From Bacteroidota bacterium (GTDB lineage: Bacteria; Bacteroidota; Bacteroidia; Chitinophagales; Chitinophagaceae), in contig JAEZDA010000084.1 of NCBI GenBank assembly GCA_023433345.1, forward strand, positions 18,504 through 82,503: a DNA stretch of 64,000 bases, written 5' to 3'. A model generated the notes under the pieces. That model searched no databases. It saw only the letters and a list, made by a program, of their open reading frames with translations, and was not told where the DNA came from. The position numbers were made by a program, and so were the translations under genes. Of this stretch, positions 60,219 through 64,000 are shown piece by piece (position 1 is the first letter of the stretch; the number at the start of each line of letters is the position of its first letter).

Positions 60219-62381
60219 ATGCACAAAAAGATCCTGATCACTCTGCTGATGTCAGCATTTATCGCAGGTGGTGCAAACAGCCAAACAAGTAATATGCAGA
60301 TGAAAAAATATCCCTGGCCGGAAATTCCCGCCCCGGTGGCGGAGAAACATCCGAAAGAAATGATCGCTCATGGCGACAAACGAGTAGACGATTATTATTG
60401 GATGAATGATTATTTCAAAAAGGGAAAGGACAGCGCCAAGGTGGTTAAATACCTTGAAGAGGAGAATGCCTATTTCAAAAATATGATGGCAGGTACTGAA
60501 GCGCTGCAGGAAAAATTATACAAGGAAATGAAACTCCGCATCAAGGAAAAAGATGAAAGCGTTCCTTATTTTAAAAATGGATATTACTATTATACAAGAG
60601 TTGTAGAAGGGAAGGATTATTTCGTTTTTTGCCGTAAGAAGGGAAGCCTTGAGGCTGCAGAGGAAGTGCTATTGGATGTAAACAAAATGGCAGAGGGCCA
60701 CAACTACTATTCTGCTACAGGTTTTGAAGTAAGTCCTGATAATAAGTTACTCGCTTATGCGGTTGATACAAAGTCGCGGAGAGAATATAACATTCATGTA
60801 AAGAACCTCGCAACAGGAAAGGACCTCCCCGATGTGATTCCCGGTACGGAAGGAGATCCGGTATGGGCAGCCGACAATCTTACCATTTTTTATTCGGCAA
60901 AAAATCCCGTTACTCTTCTTTCGGAAAAGATCATGCGGCACAAGCTGGGAACCGAAGTGAAGAACGATCTCATTGTTTATGAAGAGAAAGACCCCTCAAA
61001 TTATATTGGCGTTGGAAAAACAAAGTCAGACCGGTTCATCATAATTTATTCCGGTGGAACCATGTCTTCTGAAATGTTGTACATAGACGCTGCCAGGCCT
61101 GAAACAAGTTTCAAAGTATTTCAGCCGCGCATGAAGGATGTGCTTTATTATGTTGATCATGCGGGAGACAGCTTCTACATCCGCACAAACCTTAATGCAA
61201 AAAATTTCAAGATAGTTGTAACACCCGAAAACAATACGCGTGTTGATGCCTGGAAAGACTTTGTGCCGCACAACGATAAGGTGCTGATCCAGGGGTTTGA
61301 TGTATTTAAGAATTTCCTCGCTGTGTCAGAAAGAAAAGATGGCCTCACGCAACTGCACATAATAGATACGCGAACCGGTGATGCTCATTTTCTCTCCTTT
61401 GGTGAAGCTACCTATGCTGCGGGCCTGGGTCAAAATCCCGGCTATGACACCGAATTGCTCAGGTTTAATTATACATCGCTCACAACGCCATCGTCTGTGT
61501 ATGATTATAACATGACGAGCAGGAAAAAGACGCTTTTGAAGCAACAACCGGTGCTCGGTGATTTCGATCCGGACAATTATGAATCGGAAAGGGTTTACGC
61601 AAAGGCTGAAGACGGCACGATGATACCAATATCGATCGTATATCGGAAGGGCTTTATAAAAAACGGATCATCTCCGATGGTTTTATATGGCTATGGATCT
61701 TATGGCGCAAGTATGGATGCATCTTTCAGCAGTACGAGATTGAGTTTGTTGGACAGGGGCTTTGCTTTTGCTATTGCACATATTCGTGGCGGGCAGGAGA
61801 TGGGAAGGTATTGGTATGAAGACGGGAAGATGATGAAGAAGAAGAATACGTTCACAGATTTCATTGCTGCAGGAGAGTACCTGGTGAACAATAAGTTTAC
61901 TTCGAAAGATCATTTTTACGCAATGGGCGGAAGCGCGGGCGGATTGCTGATGGGAGCCGTGGTAAACATGCGTCCCGATCTTTGGAAGGGCGTGATAGCG
62001 GCTGTTCCTTTCGTAGACGTAGTTACTACCATGAGTGACCCCAGCATACCCCTGACTACGAATGAATATGATGAATGGGGAAACCCAGCTGACAAAGATG
62101 CTTATTTCTACATCAAATCCTATTCGCCATACGATAACATTGAAAGAAAGGAATACCCGAACATGTTGATCACAACCGGCCTGCACGACAGCCAGGTTCA
62201 GTATTTTGAGCCGGCGAAGTGGATCGCAAAACTTCGCGTATACAATACCGGTAGTTCAAAAATAATGATGCATACTGATATGGAGGTAGGGCATGGCGGA
62301 GCTTCGGGAAGATTTAAAGCGCTTAAAGACCGGGCGCGTGAATATGCATTCTTCCTCGCACTGGAAGGAATTGATAAGTAA
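60219..62381 (+). CDS. Prolyl oligopeptidase family serine peptidase (S9A)
   Basis: A 720-residue exported peptidase with a signal peptide (1-22, ending GGANSQ). The N-terminal beta-propeller spans about 75-440 (PYFKNGYYYYTRVVEGKDYF) and the alpha/beta-hydrolase domain about 445-718. The catalytic serine is in YAMGGSAGGLLMG (near 567-579), the aspartate in TGLHDSQVQYF (near 652-662) and the histidine in VGHGGASGR (near 690-698). The family cleaves after proline or basic residues in short peptides; the signal peptide places this one in the periplasm. The gene lies 18 bases after the lamin-tail gene and may be cotranscribed. A terminator follows. Confidence 0.92.
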   Translation: MHKKILITLLMSAFIAGGANSQTSNMQMKKYPWPEIPAPVAEKHPKEMIAHGDKRVDDYYWMNDYFKKGKDSAKVVKYLEEENAYFKNMMAGTEALQEKLYKEMKLRIKEKDESVPYFKNGYYYYTRVVEGKDYFVFCRKKGSLEAAEEVLLDVNKMAEGHNYYSATGFEVSPDNKLLAYAVDTKSRREYNIHVKNLATGKDLPDVIPGTEGDPVWAADNLTIFYSAKNPVTLLSEKIMRHKLGTEVKNDLIVYEEKDPSNYIGVGKTKSDRFIIIYSGGTMSSEMLYIDAARPETSFKVFQPRMKDVLYYVDHAGDSFYIRTNLNAKNFKIVVTPENNTRVDAWKDFVPHNDKVLIQGFDVFKNFLAVSERKDGLTQLHIIDTRTGDAHFLSFGEATYAAGLGQNPGYDTELLRFNYTSLTTPSSVYDYNMTSRKKTLLKQQPVLGDFDPDNYESERVYAKAEDGTMIPISIVYRKGFIKNGSSPMVLYGYGSYGASMDASFSSTRLSLLDRGFAFAIAHIRGGQEMGRYWYEDGKMMKKKNTFTDFIAAGEYLVNNKFTSKDHFYAMGGSAGGLLMGAVVNMRPDLWKGVIAAVPFVDVVTTMSDPSIPLTTNEYDEWGNPADKDAYFYIKSYSPYDNIERKEYPNMLITTGLHDSQVQYFEPAKWIAKLRVYNTGSSKIMMHTDMEVGHGGASGRFKALKDRAREYAFFLALEGIDK

Positions 62382-62401
62382 ACTCCGGGAAAAATATAAA
62401 G

Positions 62402-62436
62402 AAAAGGGTCGGCTAAAAATAGCTGACCCTTTTTTA
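62402..62436. terminator. Terminator between convergent genes
   Basis: AAAAGGGTCGGCTA and TAGCTGACCCTTTT pair around AAAA with one G-T mismatch-type pair, followed by a T-run. It can stop the peptidase gene and, by its A-rich left flank, the small membrane gene on the minus strand. Confidence 0.8.
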
Positions 62437-62437
62437 T

Positions 62438-62704
62438 TTAATCGATTTCATTTTTGTCTGGCAGCCTTTGGAGATGAGATCGCGTAAAATGGTAACCTGC
62501 CAAACCAAATAACAGGGCCGTAAGTATAATGCTTATAATATTATTCGGCGAAAACATCATCACTGCTATTACGAGCCCTATAAACTCGCCGATCATCCAG
62601 GCAATTATAGTGTAAATGATCCAGCGTGTTCCATTCAGTCCTTTTAGCTCCGCCAACTTACCGTTCTCCCTGGATAGAATGAACAAAAGAATGATCTCAA
62701 TCAT
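62438..62704 (-). CDS. Small membrane protein of unknown function
   Basis: An 88-residue protein with a short N-terminal hydrophobic stretch (IEIILLFIL) and two clear membrane helices (about 27-52 and 56-74), the first preceded by ELKGLNGTRW and containing AWMIGEFIGLVIAVMM. The C-terminus is charged. I do not recognise a named family, although the pattern (charged start, G-x-n-R-W, W-x-x-G-E helix) recurs in small Bacteroidota membrane proteins. It starts 9 bases after the end of the pfkB-family gene and is likely in the same transcript. Confidence 0.7.
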   Translation of the reverse strand: MIEIILLFILSRENGKLAELKGLNGTRWIIYTIIAWMIGEFIGLVIAVMMFSPNNIISIILTALLFGLAGYHFTRSHLQRLPDKNEID

Positions 62705-62713
62705 TTCAACAAA

Positions 62714-63636
62714 TTAAACCAGCGCAATATCAAAATTTACCAGTTGCACAAATTCACTAAGCCTGTCGTCAATATCCTGTTTTGAAATTTCTTTTAAACG
62801 ATCTGGACCAAACTTTTCAACACAGAAACTCGCCATTGCACTTCCAACTATAATGGCAGTCTTCATATTATCGAAACTGATGTCCTTCGTTTTTGCAAGA
62901 TGACCGATGAAGCCTCCTGCAAATGTATCTCCTGCGCCTGTGGGGTCGAACACATCCTCCAAGGGCAATGCGGGTGCGAAGAAAACATGATTTTGATGGA
63001 ATAGTAATGCGCCGTGCTCTCCTTTTTTTATTATAAGGAAGCGCGGTCCCATTGTAAGAATTTTCTTTGCAGCTTTTACCAACGAAACCTCGCCGCTTAG
63101 CTGACGGGCCTCGCCATCATTCACTAAAAGGACATCTATTTTTTTCAACACTTTTAAAAGGTCTTCCATAGAGTTGTCCATCCAAAAGTTCATTGTGTCC
63201 ATAACAATAAGTTTCGGACGAACCTTAAGCTGGTCTATCACACTCATTTGGAGAGAAGGCATAAGATTACCAGCATTAGAAATTCAGCACCCTGATAGGA
63301 ATCGGGAACAACGGGGTTAAAATCTGCCAGCACGTTGAGGTCAGTAACCAGGGTATCTCTGGAATTCATATCAATATGATACTTTCCGCTCCAGAAAAAT
63401 GATTTTTTATCAGGCACCACTTCCACTCCATTCATCTGCACCCCCCGCGATGTAAGGGAATCAATTTCAGATTGAGGGAAATCATTTCCAATAATTGAAA
63501 TTTGTTGAACCGGCTTCACAAAATTGCTTGCTGCATAGGCAACATAAGTAGCGGAACCGCCAACAATTCTGTCAACCTTGTCGAATGGTGTTTCAATTGC
63601 ATCGAAGGCCATTGTGCCTAAGGTGATGAGTGACAT
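62714..63636 (-). pseudogene. PfkB-family sugar kinase gene with a one-base frameshift
   Basis: The gene is split into two frames. The first (63636 to 63244) encodes the N-terminal half: SLITLGTMAFDAIETPFDKV, VGGSATYVAYAASNF, ISIIGNDFP, ending in the aberrant LVILCLLSK. The second, overlapping frame (from about 63270 to 62714) continues with NLMPSLQMSVIDQLKVRPKL, VNDGEARQLSG and the PfkB signature DPTGAGDTFAGGF with the catalytic Asp. At 63270-63271 the minus strand reads CTGGTAATC; one extra G (CTGGGTAATC) restores a continuous protein of about 307 residues reading FLMLGNLMPSLQ. Everything else is intact, so this is a recent mutation or a sequencing error. It would phosphorylate a sugar or nucleoside; substrate unknown. 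Confidence 0.85.
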
Positions 63637-63665
63637 ATAGTTTGTTTTGAATGTAAAAAACGCAG

Positions 63666-63673
63666 CAAAAGTA
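63666..63673 (-). promoter_or_regulatory. TAnnTTTG (-7) box of the PfkB-family gene
   Basis: The minus strand reads TACTTTTG, ending 29 bases before the ATG at 63636. The same sequence precedes gcvT and the helicase. No -33 TTG is seen. Confidence 0.45.
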
Positions 63674-63728
63674 CCCGATTAATTTTTGTTTTTATACATT
63701 AGGCCTGTTTTATGCTATTTTTTCCTGT

Positions 63729-64000
63729 ATGCTTCTTCAAATTCATCCAAAAGATCCGCAGCCACGCCTTATTAAGCAGGTAGTGGAAACTTTGAAAAGC
63801 GGTGGTGTGATCATTTATCCCACTGATACAATTTATGGGTTAGGGTGCGACATATTTCAACCAAAGGCAGTAGAACGTATATGCAGATTGAAAGGGATCG
63901 ATCCGCGGAAAGCGCAATTGTCCTTCATTTGCAGGGATCTCAGCCACCTGAGTGACTACACGAAAAGTATCGGCACACCGTTATACAGGTTATTGAAACA
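63729..64000 (+). CDS. Sua5/YciO/YrdC-family protein, truncated by window edge
   Basis: ATG 63729 opens a frame that runs to the end of the window, giving 90 residues. It reads MLLQIHPKDPQPRLIKQVVE at the start, then GGVIIYPTDTIYGLGCDIFQ with the YrdC nucleotide-binding motif, then RICRLKGIDPRKAQLSFICR. These match the Sua5/YciO/YrdC fold, whose best-known members make threonylcarbamoyl-AMP for the t6A37 modification of tRNA. The K-G-x-D-P-x-K spacing is closer to YciO than to Sua5, so the exact activity is uncertain. The C-terminus is outside the window. It is divergent from the PfkB-family gene. Confidence 0.85.
   Translation, partial: MLLQIHPKDPQPRLIKQVVETLKSGGVIIYPTDTIYGLGCDIFQPKAVERICRLKGIDPRKAQLSFICRDLSHLSDYTKSIGTPLYRLLK

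Noticed and set aside
63244..63270. Programmed ribosomal frameshift in the PfkB-family gene
   Set aside because: No slippery heptamer, internal Shine-Dalgarno or downstream structure is seen, and the family does not use frameshifting.

Overview
This window comes from a Bacteroidota genome, most likely of the order Chitinophagales (family Chitinophagaceae or close to it). The grounds are: an alternative complex III (act) cluster leading straight into a cytochrome oxidase cluster; the futalosine menaquinone gene mqnC; an E1 dehydrogenase with alpha and beta chains fused; secreted proteins with type IX secretion C-terminal domains; and repeated TAnnTTTG promoter boxes of the Bacteroidota sigma factor. 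There is no rRNA, tRNA, CRISPR array, prophage or complete insertion sequence. The placement is inference from gene content, not from a marker gene.

Layout. 1-4015: a partial lipoprotein gene (minus), then a PadR regulator with a double-PspC membrane protein. 4232-6759: a zinc-ribbon IS1595-like protein with a reduced catalytic core, overlapping by 4 bases a secreted WG-repeat protein, followed by a folded 100-base interspersed repeat. 7047-12767: gcvT, comB and a large SNF2/SWIM helicase. 12842-13220: two very small minus-strand genes. 13331-20697: mqnC (minus), an aspartyl protease with PDZ domain, an M16 peptidase pair, a small membrane protein and a fused E1 dehydrogenase. 20698-21050 holds no gene. 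21051-23177: two consecutive fusion genes (exported domain + MsrB; membrane domain + PurN).

23411-39427 is the core: actABCDEF, coxB, coxA, ctaB, two subunit III genes, subunit IV, a SCO copper chaperone and a DUF420 protein, all on the plus strand with short gaps. Together they describe electron flow from menaquinol through ACIII to an A1-type oxidase, with heme (CtaB) and copper (SCO) maturation in the same run. It ends at heptanucleotide repeat arrays that fill the gap to the convergent repair and tRNA-modification genes (ATL, DUF5522, trmB).

40930-46385 carries a small unknown gene, DUF983, a secreted beta-helix protein, an Lrp regulator, an oligopeptide-type ABC permease and a glycosyltransferase. 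46525-48777 is a MarR/acyl-CoA dehydrogenase pair with a candidate operator. 48843-53397 is a three-gene set in which two paralogous secreted proteins of unknown function flank an M48 protease. 53516-62381 carries an amidase, an unpaired 2-oxoacid:ferredoxin oxidoreductase beta subunit, asd, a lamin-tail-domain protein with a type IX sorting signal, and a prolyl oligopeptidase. 62438-63636 has a small membrane protein and a PfkB-family sugar kinase gene broken by a one-base frameshift. The window ends inside a Sua5/YciO/YrdC-family gene.

Most genes are ordinary housekeeping. The parts least explained by known families are the transposase-derived gene coupled to the WG protein, the two small genes near 13 kb, the paralog-M48-paralog set, the two back-to-back fusions and the heptamer arrays. 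None of them can be called a new system from sequence alone.
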